A DNA stretch of 6,009 nucleotides from Candidatus Zixiibacteriota bacterium. GTDB lineage: Bacteria > Zixibacteria > MSB-5A5 > CAIYYT01. Both the position numbers and the translations under genes were made by a program. Positions 1 through 6,009 of this stretch are shown in pieces. Below the pieces are notes generated by a model that saw only the letters and a program-made list of their open reading frames with translations, was not told the origin of the DNA and did no database searches. The stretch covers positions 1-6,009 of the forward strand of contig CAUJJY010000259.1 of assembly GCA_963205155.1 (NCBI GenBank), read 5' to 3'. The first letter of the stretch is position 1, and every line of letters starts with the position of its first letter.

Positions 1-1116
1 GATCGCCGAACGTGGACCGAGCACAATTTGCAACTTGCCGGAGCGCGCCTTGTTCCAGATCTCGTAGCGCGATCGCGAAGTAAGCCGCGAATGGATCAAT
101 CCCAATGAGGCTCCGAAGATATCTTCCAGACGCAAGTAAATCGCCTGCGCTAAACCGATCTCCGGAACCAGGACAATCGCCTGTTTGCCCGACTTAACCG
201 CGTTTTGAATTGCCGCTACATAAACTTCGGTCTTGCCCGAACCGGTTACACCGTGAAGCAGAAACGGCTGGAACTTATCTGCCGCAAGCGCCGAAGTCAA
301 CTCGCCAATGGCGACCTCTTGCGCATGGGTCGGATGAAATTCCCGCGTCGAAATCGGTTTGAGCGGTTCAACGAAGGGTGGCTTCTCGGCGATTTTGATT
401 ACACCGACAGCGGCTAAATCCTGAATCTGTTTTCGCGTCAAGCGATGCGTTTTCCGCCATTCGACCAGATCCGCAACGCCCCATTCGGCAAGATAGTCGA
501 TGGCTCCACGTTCGCGTCCGGTCAGTTCAATTGACAAGTCAGCCGAATCTACATGTTCAACCTGATAGTCCTCTTCCTTAAGTCGCGATGTCTGAACATT
601 CCAGTCTACTTCAATGACACCAGCCTCGATCAGCTTTTCAATCGCTGCACGTGAGTACGACTGCAAATGATGAGCCGCGACTATTCCCCTCCCGCGCGAT
701 TTCGTCAGAATGAACACCGCCAGTTCGTTGCCCGCAACGGCACTTTGTTCAAGCCTCTCTCGCGAAACAATCTGCACTCGCTGGGACAACTGCGATGTCA
801 GCGGCTGCGGCAGCAGTGCTCGAATCGTATCGCCCAGTGATGCGAGATAGTATTCCGAGACGAAACAGCAGAGAGCCAAATCGGCGGTGGAGATTACCGG
901 TTGTAAGTCAGGCAATGATTCGATGGGACGGGTCGCGCCATCGAAATTCACATCGACGGCGGTGATGACTCCAAGCTGCTTGCGCTTGGCAAGCGGTACG
1001 ACCACCCGGCGACCGATCAAGTCGGGCGATTGCAGTTCGTCGGGGATATGATAAGTCAGCGGCTTCTTGATCGAACCGAAAAGACAAACTTCTGCCAGCT
1101 TCCGTGCCTTTTGCAT
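1..1116 (-). CDS. priA: Primosomal protein N' (replication restart helicase PriA), N-terminal half, cut by window edge
   Basis: PriA is a 3'-to-5' superfamily 2 DNA helicase that binds stalled forks and reloads the replicative helicase in the cytoplasm. The frame is open for 372 codons from ATG at 1116 to the left edge; family members are usually about 700-830 residues, so roughly half is visible. Residues 1-105 match the 3'-DNA-binding domain (PLTYHIPDEL at 19-28, then GRRVVVPLAKRKQLGVI at 35-51). Residues about 110-245 would be the winged-helix region. The helicase lobe follows: Gln266 in PTHAQ, Walker A GVTGSGKTE at 289-297 (Lys295), VLVPEIGLAQ at 315-324, the IHSRL...YEIW motif at 341-354 and IVLGPRSAI at the edge. 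The usual Thr of GTRSA is Pro here. The DEEH box and zinc-binding cysteines lie outside the window. The start is ATG 1116: an in-frame TGA lies a short way upstream and the only alternative is TTG at 1125. No Shine-Dalgarno is seen. It follows the terminator of the upstream unit, so it should have its own promoter. Confidence 0.95.
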   Translation of the reverse strand, partial: MQKARKLAEVCLFGSIKKPLTYHIPDELQSPDLIGRRVVVPLAKRKQLGVITAVDVNFDGATRPIESLPDLQPVISTADLALCCFVSEYYLASLGDTIRALLPQPLTSQLSQRVQIVSRERLEQSAVAGNELAVFILTKSRGRGIVAAHHLQSYSRAAIEKLIEAGVIEVDWNVQTSRLKEEDYQVEHVDSADLSIELTGRERGAIDYLAEWGVADLVEWRKTHRLTRKQIQDLAAVGVIKIAEKPPFVEPLKPISTREFHPTHAQEVAIGELTSALAADKFQPFLLHGVTGSGKTEVYVAAIQNAVKSGKQAIVLVPEIGLAQAIYLRLEDIFGASLGLIHSRLTSRSRYEIWNKARSGKLQIVLGPRSAI

Positions 1117-1123
1117 AAGCGGC

Positions 1124-1129
1124 AATATA
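1124..1129 (-). promoter_or_regulatory. Candidate -10 box for priA, possibly giving a leaderless mRNA
   Basis: TATATT (five of six matches to TATAAT) ends 7 nt before the priA ATG, the distance expected if transcription starts at or next to the start codon. No Shine-Dalgarno lies in the region before the ATG, which agrees with leaderless translation. The -35 area is poor (TGGAAT at 1147-1152 with a 17-nt spacer). The promoter of priA must lie between the terminator T-run (1188) and the ATG unless priA is read through. This is inferred from sequence only. Confidence 0.3.
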
Positions 1130-1187
1130 GGTAAATCGCTCGCATGATTCCATCACATCTGCCGCGTGATTTGAATTAGGTTCAGTC

Positions 1188-1217
1188 AAAAAAAACGGGA
1201 GCGCATGGCGCTCCCGT
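1188..1217 (-). terminator. Rho-independent terminator after the TPR gene
   Basis: On the minus strand a perfect 10-bp stem, ACGGGAGCGC paired with GCGCTCCCGT, closes a 3-nt CAT loop (arms 1208-1217 and 1195-1204). It runs directly into eight T residues (1195-1188). The hairpin begins 24 nt after the TPR gene stop codon, so it ends that transcript and separates it from priA. On the plus strand the hairpin is not followed by T residues, so it is one-directional. Confidence 0.93.
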
Positions 1218-1241
1218 CATAGCTCGATGTGACCGAATCAA

Positions 1242-2513
1242 TTATTTATCTTCACACTTGGTAGCGGCCTGCTCTGATTCGGCTTTCATCCCCTTGCGGG
1301 CATACACCAAACTAAGCTGGCACCAGCAATCGCTGAATTTCTCATCGGCTTCGACGCATTTCTTGTAAGCCTCCAGCGACTCATCCTGCTTTTCCAGGAA
1401 GTAAGCGGTGTTGCCATACCAGTACCAGTACAGAGGTTCCTTGGCGTTGGCTTCGGCAGCCATCTTGAAATCAGCCAACGCCTTGACATTGAAACTCTGA
1501 CGATAAGCGACCAGGTCCTCCTTGGCCTTCTTTAACCCTGCATCATTCGGTTTGACTCCCAGCAAACTGTCAATCGTCGCAGCCGAATCGCGCAATTCCG
1601 GCGCAGAAGCGTTACGCACGTACATCACACCGCGCTGATAGCGGATCTCCGCATTTGCCGGATTGGACTCGAGAACCTTGTCCAGTGACTTCTCCAGCGA
1701 GACATAATCCCCCAGCGCTTGATAGGCCATCGCCTGATTAATATAGGCCGCTTCGGCATTGGCCTTGTCAAGATCGCCAAACTCGCCGTAATAGCGCGCC
1801 GCGTTGGCATAGTCTTTCTGGTCAAAATAAACGCTGGCCAGATCATAAACCATCATCGCGTCTTTGGGATTAAGCTGATAACTGCGTTGGTAGTGCCCAA
1901 TTGCCTTATCGATATTGCCGAGTTTCTTCTCGATCAGCGCCAGATTGGTCCAGACGCCCGGAATTGTATCGTCAATGACGATACAATCGTTAAACAACCC
2001 TTCTGCTTTGGTCAGGAGTTGCTTGACGATGTCTGCTTGAACTGCCTTGGTCGAATCATCCGTCGCAGTCTCGACCAGGTGGCTGACGGAGTCAGCTATC
2101 CTGATGTTTGAGACACCCTCCTTGAAGTTTCGACTCAACTCCGCATCTTTGTTATCCTTGATCTGTCCCGCCATGTTGTCTTTGCTGCAGCGTTTGGACA
2201 GTTTCTTGTCCGCCGCCATGGCTTCTTTGGAGCAGATAGCTTCAAATTTACGGAAGTGATCCATCATCTGGGCATATTCCGCACGTTCGGCGGCAATGAT
2301 GCCCATATAAAAGTGCGCCTCCAGCGGATCCGGATAGTTGGCGATTGCCGTCTGCAGTAATTCGGTGACGTGATCGTAATCCTTGTCCTTTTGTCCCAGG
2401 TAGATCTTCGCCGATCGAATCAGCGCATCATACGGCAGCACTTCCTTGGCTTGCTGCGCGAAACCGCTCACAGCAAAGCAGAGCACCAGTATTCCAACGA
2501 CTATCTTCTTCAT
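1242..2513 (-). CDS. Secreted TPR-repeat protein of unknown function
   Basis: The product is 423 residues. Residues 1-19 are a Sec signal peptide: MKK, a hydrophobic stretch IVVGILVLCFAV, and a likely signal peptidase I site SGFA/QQ. There is no lipobox, as Cys12 is not preceded by Gly or Ala. The mature protein is mostly helical with TPR-like units at about 30-62, 64-97, 186-217, 219-252, 253-286, 287-322, 359-391 and 392-423. The clearest is PGVWTNLALIEKKLGNIDKA near 185-204. A lysine-rich segment at about 98-135 interrupts the array. TPRs form protein-binding solenoids, so a periplasmic scaffold role is likely, but no partner or enzyme motif is visible. Seven cysteines remain in the mature part. 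ATG at 2513 is chosen because GGAGGAGGA sits 7 nt upstream. A TTG at 2531 would add six residues encoded by that same Shine-Dalgarno and is unlikely. The gene lies 82 nt after the DUF4139 gene in the same direction and ends at a strong terminator, so the two probably share a transcript. Confidence 0.9.
   Translation of the reverse strand: MKKIVVGILVLCFAVSGFAQQAKEVLPYDALIRSAKIYLGQKDKDYDHVTELLQTAIANYPDPLEAHFYMGIIAAERAEYAQMMDHFRKFEAICSKEAMAADKKLSKRCSKDNMAGQIKDNKDAELSRNFKEGVSNIRIADSVSHLVETATDDSTKAVQADIVKQLLTKAEGLFNDCIVIDDTIPGVWTNLALIEKKLGNIDKAIGHYQRSYQLNPKDAMMVYDLASVYFDQKDYANAARYYGEFGDLDKANAEAAYINQAMAYQALGDYVSLEKSLDKVLESNPANAEIRYQRGVMYVRNASAPELRDSAATIDSLLGVKPNDAGLKKAKEDLVAYRQSFNVKALADFKMAAEANAKEPLYWYWYGNTAYFLEKQDESLEAYKKCVEADEKFSDCWCQLSLVYARKGMKAESEQAATKCEDK
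1963..1987. repeat. Perfect 25-nt palindrome (12-bp arms, 1-nt centre) inside the TPR gene
   Basis: ATTGTATCGTCA (1963-1974) is followed by a single A and then by its exact reverse complement TGACGATACAAT (1976-1987). It lies in frame in the TPR gene and encodes the segment around CIVIDDTIP (residues 177-185). In RNA it could fold as an 11-bp stem with a 3-nt loop. In DNA it has the symmetry of a site for a dimeric regulator. No T-run follows on either strand, so it is not a terminator. Its function is unknown and it may be neutral. Confidence 0.7.
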
Positions 2514-2520
2514 TAAGTTT

Positions 2521-2529
2521 TCCTCCTCC
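2521..2529 (-). promoter_or_regulatory. Shine-Dalgarno site that fixes the TPR gene start
   Basis: GGAGGAGGA on the minus strand is followed by a 7-nt spacer and ATG at 2513. This near-ideal site supports ATG 2513 over the TTG at 2531, whose coding sequence would overlap the ribosome-binding site itself. Confidence 0.85.
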
Positions 2530-2558
2530 AAGTGAACTTCGTCACAATCTTAGCTCGG

Positions 2559-2587
2559 AACCTAATCATTCCCGCAAATCATGTCAA
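2559..2587 (-). promoter_or_regulatory. Weak candidate promoter between the DUF4139 and TPR genes
   Basis: A perfect TTGACA (2582-2587) lies just after the DUF4139 stop codon. It is followed by a 17-nt spacer and TAGGTT (2559-2564), which matches only three of six -10 positions. It could give extra transcription of the TPR gene, but the poor -10 box leaves this doubtful. The rest of the 82-nt spacer shows no hairpin or terminator, which favours co-transcription from upstream. Confidence 0.2.
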
Positions 2588-2595
2588 AGAATTTG

Positions 2596-3942
2596 TTAGC
2601 TTCCATACCGGATCCGGTATTTGAGAATAGCTTCCTGATCGGACTTCACCGGCACAGTAAATTCAAGCTCCTGCGCCGTCTTCTTGGTGTATTCAAAATT
2701 CGATTCGAGCACCTGCCAGTCGCCGTACAGACGATAGCGCACGCTGATCGTGACATCTTCGGTCTTGCGATTCCGCAGCTTAACTTCGACCGTTTCTTCC
2801 CGAATGCGATCAGAAATGCGCCGCGAATCGACAACCGCCATCTCGCCGACGATATCGAAAGCGTTGCCGACGCGCAGTTCAACTTCCTCATTGCGCGGCG
2901 TGTGATCAATCATGTCTTCACCGACGAACTCTTCGGAACCGTCGCTGTCGAGCTTTGTCATCCGGATTTTGCCGGCCGGAAGCGGCATTCCCAATCCGCC
3001 ACCCTCGGAATTCTTGAATGTCACAGCCACATTAACATCCGTCACACCCGCGGACGCTTCATAGCGATAAAGCTTCTTCACTGCAGTCGAAGCCGGATCA
3101 AAAAGGCTGACCTGCTTTGTTTCGTTGTTGGCCACGGTTGTGGCGCGGCTAAGAGTATAGAGATGATATTCAAAAAACGTCTTCTCCTCGAATCCGCGGC
3201 CGGCCGCGTCCATCGCCATCGATTCATACATCGCACCCTTCGCGAGGGCTGGCGGCGTGACACGATTGATATCACCCGCCACCAATTTCAATTTTGCATC
3301 CTTGTATGTCTTGCCGGAACGGTTGTCGAGCGAAACCCAGGCCGAAAGGCGGAGATTCTTGTCATCCTTGTCCAACTGCGCGATATACTCCGCATGCCAG
3401 CTGATGTTGCTGGTTAAGTAGCTGATTTCGGCTTCGCGCTTCCCTGTGACATCACTTGCGATTAACCATTCCAGCGTCGGGGTGACGATTAATCCTTCCG
3501 GCAGTTTCGGCGCCGAAACGCTAAGCATCTCCTGCGTGTTGACCAGGCGCACCGCCCCGTCTGATAGTAACAGCACCATATATCCCGAAGACAGCGACAG
3601 AAACTTTCCGCTGACGACATCGCCGTTCTTCATCGCGATATCAACTGTGTTGCCGAGATACTTCTGGAGAATCTTCTCGGATGAAACCAGATCATATTGG
3701 TAGTTCTGTTCCAGCAGTTCAATCTTGTCGGATGAGCGCAGCCGGAAATGCACCGAAGTCGGGTCAATCGACGCCGCGACATCCGTCAAATTCATTCGAT
3801 TAATGCCCTTTTGGAAATCCAGACTCCGCCCTTCTTTGACCAGAGCGAGATTCTGATTGTATACCGTCAGTGAAACATCATCAGCGATGGCAATAGCGCT
3901 TCCGACCGCTAACGTGAGAACGAATGTAATCAGCTTCAACAT
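2596..3942 (-). CDS. Secreted DUF4139 domain-containing protein (MuiA/COG5316-like)
   Basis: The product is 448 residues and begins with a signal peptide of about 20 residues (MLKLITFVLTLAVGSAIAIA/DD). The N-terminal part (about 22-150) has the family opening VSLTVYNQNLALVKEGRSL at 23-41, then DPTSVHFR, LEQNYQYDL and a KYLG motif near 94-97. The DUF4139 domain covers about 160-447. Its marks are ISWHAEYIAQL at 180-190, LDNRSGKTYKDAKLKLVAGD at 205-224, FFEYHLYTL at 256-264, NNETKQVSLF at 272-281 and the C-terminal VEVKLRNRK...GDWQVLE block at about 385-413. The family is predicted to be rich in beta strands, and one branch is annotated as mucoidy inhibitor A, but no biochemical activity is established and no catalytic motif is evident. 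The last residues, ILKYRIRYGS, end the domain normally, so the protein is complete. GGAGGAG before ATG 3942 supports the start. It is probably the first gene of a two-gene unit with the TPR gene. An envelope or periplasmic location is inferred from the signal peptide. Confidence 0.92.
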   Translation of the reverse strand: MLKLITFVLTLAVGSAIAIADDVSLTVYNQNLALVKEGRSLDFQKGINRMNLTDVAASIDPTSVHFRLRSSDKIELLEQNYQYDLVSSEKILQKYLGNTVDIAMKNGDVVSGKFLSLSSGYMVLLLSDGAVRLVNTQEMLSVSAPKLPEGLIVTPTLEWLIASDVTGKREAEISYLTSNISWHAEYIAQLDKDDKNLRLSAWVSLDNRSGKTYKDAKLKLVAGDINRVTPPALAKGAMYESMAMDAAGRGFEEKTFFEYHLYTLSRATTVANNETKQVSLFDPASTAVKKLYRYEASAGVTDVNVAVTFKNSEGGGLGMPLPAGKIRMTKLDSDGSEEFVGEDMIDHTPRNEEVELRVGNAFDIVGEMAVVDSRRISDRIREETVEVKLRNRKTEDVTISVRYRLYGDWQVLESNFEYTKKTAQELEFTVPVKSDQEAILKYRIRYGS

Positions 3943-3945
3943 TTA

Positions 3946-3952
3946 CTCCTCC
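3946..3952 (-). promoter_or_regulatory. Shine-Dalgarno site of the DUF4139 gene
   Basis: GGAGGAG on the minus strand, with its GGAGG core 5 nt before ATG 3942. It supports this start and resembles the site in front of the TPR gene, suggesting both genes are translated efficiently. Confidence 0.8.
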
Positions 3953-4073
3953 ACTTGTACCATTTAACAGCCCCGTCGTATCCAGACACTTTATTCTATC
4001 TTTTTCTTCGACGCGGCACATCGGCGCGACAATTTCGCAATGCCGATTCATAGCAATTACAAACACGAACGGC

Positions 4074-4101
4074 AATATATTCCGCCAATTCGTTATCGCA
4101 A
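4074..4101 (-). promoter_or_regulatory. Candidate sigma-70-like promoter for the DUF4139-TPR unit
   Basis: In the 212-nt gap between the kinase stop and the DUF4139 start, TTGCGA (4096-4101, four of six) is followed by a 16-nt spacer and TATATT (4074-4079, five of six). This would give a 5' leader of about 125 nt. A second weaker pair, TTGCCG then TATGAA with 17 nt between, overlaps the first just downstream. No terminator hairpin is seen after the kinase stop, so read-through from the kinase gene cannot be excluded. The remainder of the gap shows no convincing ORF or RNA structure. Confidence 0.35.
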
Positions 4102-4154
4102 TGACCGCAACAACTTAGGAACTTCGGATATGCTGACAATGTGTGGGGAAGTGA

Positions 4155-6009
4155 TTAGTACTGCCGGATCTTGAACTTGAGGTCCAGTGCTTCCCGTACT
4201 TTGACGAGAAATGCGCGCATCTGGAACGGCTTGGCAATATAGCCCAAAATGCCCTCGCGGAGAAATTCTTGGACATCTTGATCGCTGAATCCAGACATGA
4301 TTAAGACTTTGACATTCGGGTTAAATTTCTTCAGCGCGGCAAAAGTGTCACGCCCGTTCATCTTCGGCATCATCATGTCGAGAAGGACGAGATCAATGGC
4401 GTTGATGGCAGTCCGATAGAGCTGAACCGCTTCCGCGCCGTCCGCACAAGTGATTACCTGGTAGCCCGCCTTGGTTAACATCCGCTCAGCGAGGTTTCTC
4501 ACTACTTCTTCGTCATCGACCAGCAGGATGCGCTCGCGCCCGTCGACCTTGATCTCCGCAATTTCGCTCGCCGACGGAAGTGCCATCGTTTCAAGGACCG
4601 GGAAATAAAGGGTAAACGCTGAACCTTCCCCGACATTGCTGACAACTTCGACGCTGCCCGAATGGCTTCTCACACATCCATAAACGCCGGCGAGTCCCAA
4701 TCCGGTCCCTTGACCCTGCTCCTTCGTGGTAAAGAACGGATCAAATATGTGATCGAGGATTTTTTCATCAATACCGACACCGGTGTCGGACACCGTGATC
4801 GCCAAATACTCGCCCGGTCCGCGCTCCAAACTATGGCGGCGGCAGAAATCATAATCCGGGTAAACGTTGCGAGTCGCGAGAATTAATGTTCCGCCATCCG
4901 GCATCGCGTCCCGCGCATTCACGCTCAAATTGAGAATCGCGCTCTGAATCTGCGAAGGATCGCCTTTCACGAAACAGTGCGCGGCATGAAGATCAGTCTG
5001 GATCTCGATGCGACGATCGATCGTGTGCTGAAGAATGGCCGTTACCTCGCCGATTGCCGCATGAACATCCAGCGGCACCGAAAGGAAATTGCCTTTGCGC
5101 GCGAAAGCGAGCAATTGGCTGGTGAGATCCGCAGCACGTGAAGCCGCACGAATAATCTCGCTCGAATAGTCTTTCAACTTGGGGCAATTCTCCGCTTCCT
5201 GGCTGATCAGTTCTCCGAATCCGCGAATACCGGCGAGAAGATTGTTGAAGTCGTGCGCAATTCCGCTCGCCAATCGCCCGACCGCTTCCAGCTTCTGTGC
5301 CTGTCGCAGTCGCTCCTCGAGTTCAACCTCTTTCGTGATGTCCCGCTTGACCGCAACGAAGTTGATGACCCTGCCGGAAGCATCCTTGATCGGCGAAATG
5401 GCGCACTCTTCTTCGTAGAGTGTGCCATTTTTGCGGCGATTCTTAAATCTTCCAACCCATGGATCTCCTGCGAGCAGGACGCTCCACATTTCGCGATAGT
5501 AATCCGGCGGCTGCTCGCCGCTCTTCAAGATACGGGCATTCTGTCCCAGCACTTCTTCGCGCGCGTACCCCGACACTTTCTCAAAAGCCGAGTTGACGTA
5601 GATGATCCTCCCGGCAACGTCGCTGATCACTATTGATTCGGTGGCTTGTTCGACAGCCTTTGCCAGTTGCGAGCGCTCGGTTTCGATGGCGCGGCGCTCG
5701 GTGATATCACGCGAATTGAAAACGATAGCGCCAACATGAGGGTCATCCAGAAGATTGCGTCCGACAGTGTCGAGAATACGCCAGCTGCCGTCTTTGTGGC
5801 GAATGCGCAGTTCAAACGAAATATCCCCGCCCCTGATCAAGGCTCGACGCATGATCTCGCGGGCCGGAACTCGATCGTCACGATGTAATTTGCGGAAAAT
5901 ACTTGTGCCGCGGAGTTCCTCCGGCCGGTAACCGAGGACTCGTTCGACTGATGGGCTAAGATAGATAAACTGTCCATTGACATCGAACAGGGTTATGATG
6001 TCAGTCGAG
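4155..6009 (-). CDS. Hybrid sensor histidine kinase PAS-PAS-HisKA-HATPase_c-REC, N-terminus cut by window edge
   Basis: The frame is open from the right edge to TAA at 4155-4157, giving 617 visible residues, numbered here from the first codon at 6008. PAS 1 covers about 1-106 (FDVNGQFIYLSPSVERVLGY, then a HRDD motif and a PAC end DITERR). PAS 2 covers about 113-226 (VISDVAGRIIYVNSAF ... VAVKRDIT). HisKA follows with the H-box GIAHDFNNLL, phosphoacceptor His252. The HATPase domain has N-box NLSVNARDAM (360-369), G1 DTGVGID (408-414), FDPFFTTK (422-429) and GTGLGL (434-439). The C-terminal receiver has acidic Asp498-Asp499 in LLVDDEE, phosphoacceptor Asp544 in LLDMMMPKMNG, Ser572 and Lys593 in AKPF. 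All catalytic residues are present, so it should autophosphorylate and pass phosphate to its own receiver. The HDFNN H-box and layout resemble CckA-like kinases. No transmembrane segment is visible, but the start is missing. ATG at 5852 is not the start because the first PAS domain continues upstream of it. No output regulator or Hpt protein is seen, so its target and signal are unknown. Confidence 0.95.
   Translation of the reverse strand, partial: STDIITLFDVNGQFIYLSPSVERVLGYRPEELRGTSIFRKLHRDDRVPAREIMRRALIRGGDISFELRIRHKDGSWRILDTVGRNLLDDPHVGAIVFNSRDITERRAIETERSQLAKAVEQATESIVISDVAGRIIYVNSAFEKVSGYAREEVLGQNARILKSGEQPPDYYREMWSVLLAGDPWVGRFKNRRKNGTLYEEECAISPIKDASGRVINFVAVKRDITKEVELEERLRQAQKLEAVGRLASGIAHDFNNLLAGIRGFGELISQEAENCPKLKDYSSEIIRAASRAADLTSQLLAFARKGNFLSVPLDVHAAIGEVTAILQHTIDRRIEIQTDLHAAHCFVKGDPSQIQSAILNLSVNARDAMPDGGTLILATRNVYPDYDFCRRHSLERGPGEYLAITVSDTGVGIDEKILDHIFDPFFTTKEQGQGTGLGLAGVYGCVRSHSGSVEVVSNVGEGSAFTLYFPVLETMALPSASEIAEIKVDGRERILLVDDEEVVRNLAERMLTKAGYQVITCADGAEAVQLYRTAINAIDLVLLDMMMPKMNGRDTFAALKKFNPNVKVLIMSGFSDQDVQEFLREGILGYIAKPFQMRAFLVKVREALDLKFKIRQY

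Noticed and set aside
1..4. Window begins exactly at GATC, as a cloning-site boundary might
   Set aside because: GATC is common and priA reads straight through to the edge, so this says nothing about biology.
908..1189. Minus-strand ORF of 93 codons starting at a TTG in the priA upstream region
   Set aside because: It overlaps most of the priA N-terminus in another frame. The PriA frame carries clear family motifs, while this one gives composition-biased sequence.
1719..2111. Plus-strand ORF of 130 codons opposite the TPR gene
   Set aside because: Antisense shadow of a well-supported gene, with no ribosome-binding site and no recognisable motif.
3195..3208. 14-nt GC-rich palindrome CGCGGCCGGCCGCG
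   Set aside because: A palindrome this short is expected by chance in a window of this size, and it lies in an Ala/Gly/Arg coding stretch.
2581..3417. Long plus-strand ORF of 278 codons opposite the DUF4139 gene
   Set aside because: It lies antisense to a recognisable complete family member, has no ribosome-binding site and shows no domain. Long antisense frames are a by-product of codon bias.
3881..4075. Minus-strand ORF of 64 codons in the gap before and over the start of the DUF4139 gene
   Set aside because: It starts at TTG without a Shine-Dalgarno, overlaps the signal peptide in another frame and shows no protein-like features.
4035..4103. CATTGCGA repeated in the same orientation 61 nt apart in the gap before DUF4139 (4035-4042 and 4096-4103)
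   Set aside because: Only 8 nt, two copies and no symmetry. One copy overlaps the candidate -35 box, but the evidence is too thin for a regulator site.
4774..4789. 16-nt perfect palindrome CCGACACCGGTGTCGG
   Set aside because: It falls exactly on the conserved kinase G1 box (DTGVG), so the symmetry follows from the codons of a required motif.

Overview
The window carries four protein-coding genes, all on the minus strand. In transcription order (right to left) they are: a hybrid sensor histidine kinase with its start beyond the right edge; a secreted DUF4139-family protein; a secreted TPR-repeat protein followed by a clear rho-independent terminator; and the first half of priA (primosomal helicase), which runs off the left edge. 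There is no sign of mobile elements, CRISPR, tRNA or rRNA. The longest stretch without a gene is about 210 bp.

The DNA has moderate GC, roughly half by eye. Strong GGAGGAG-type Shine-Dalgarno sites precede the two secreted-protein genes, and both proteins have standard Sec signal peptides, so this is a bacterium, probably Gram-negative. The combination of a CckA-like PAS/PAS/HisKA/HATPase/REC kinase with DUF4139 and TPR envelope proteins would fit deltaproteobacterial, Zixibacteria-like or other FCB-type lineages. That placement is only an impression from protein style, and no marker here fixes the phylum.

Region by region: 1-1116 is the N-terminal 372 residues of PriA (3'-DNA-binding domain, winged helix, start of the helicase lobe with Walker A). 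1117-1241 holds the terminator of the upstream transcription unit and the short priA upstream region, which has a TATATT box 7 nt before the ATG and no Shine-Dalgarno. 1242-2513 is the TPR protein, with an exact 25-nt palindrome inside it. 2514-2595 is an 82-nt spacer. 2596-3942 is the DUF4139 protein. 3943-4154 is a 212-nt intergenic region with a candidate promoter. 4155-6009 is the kinase.

The DUF4139 and TPR genes are probably co-transcribed and end at the shared terminator. Both products should leave the cytoplasm, so they may work together in the envelope, but neither has a known function. The kinase lies upstream in the same orientation with no visible terminator, so read-through is possible but unproven. 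PriA is a housekeeping replication-restart protein and looks like a separate transcription unit.
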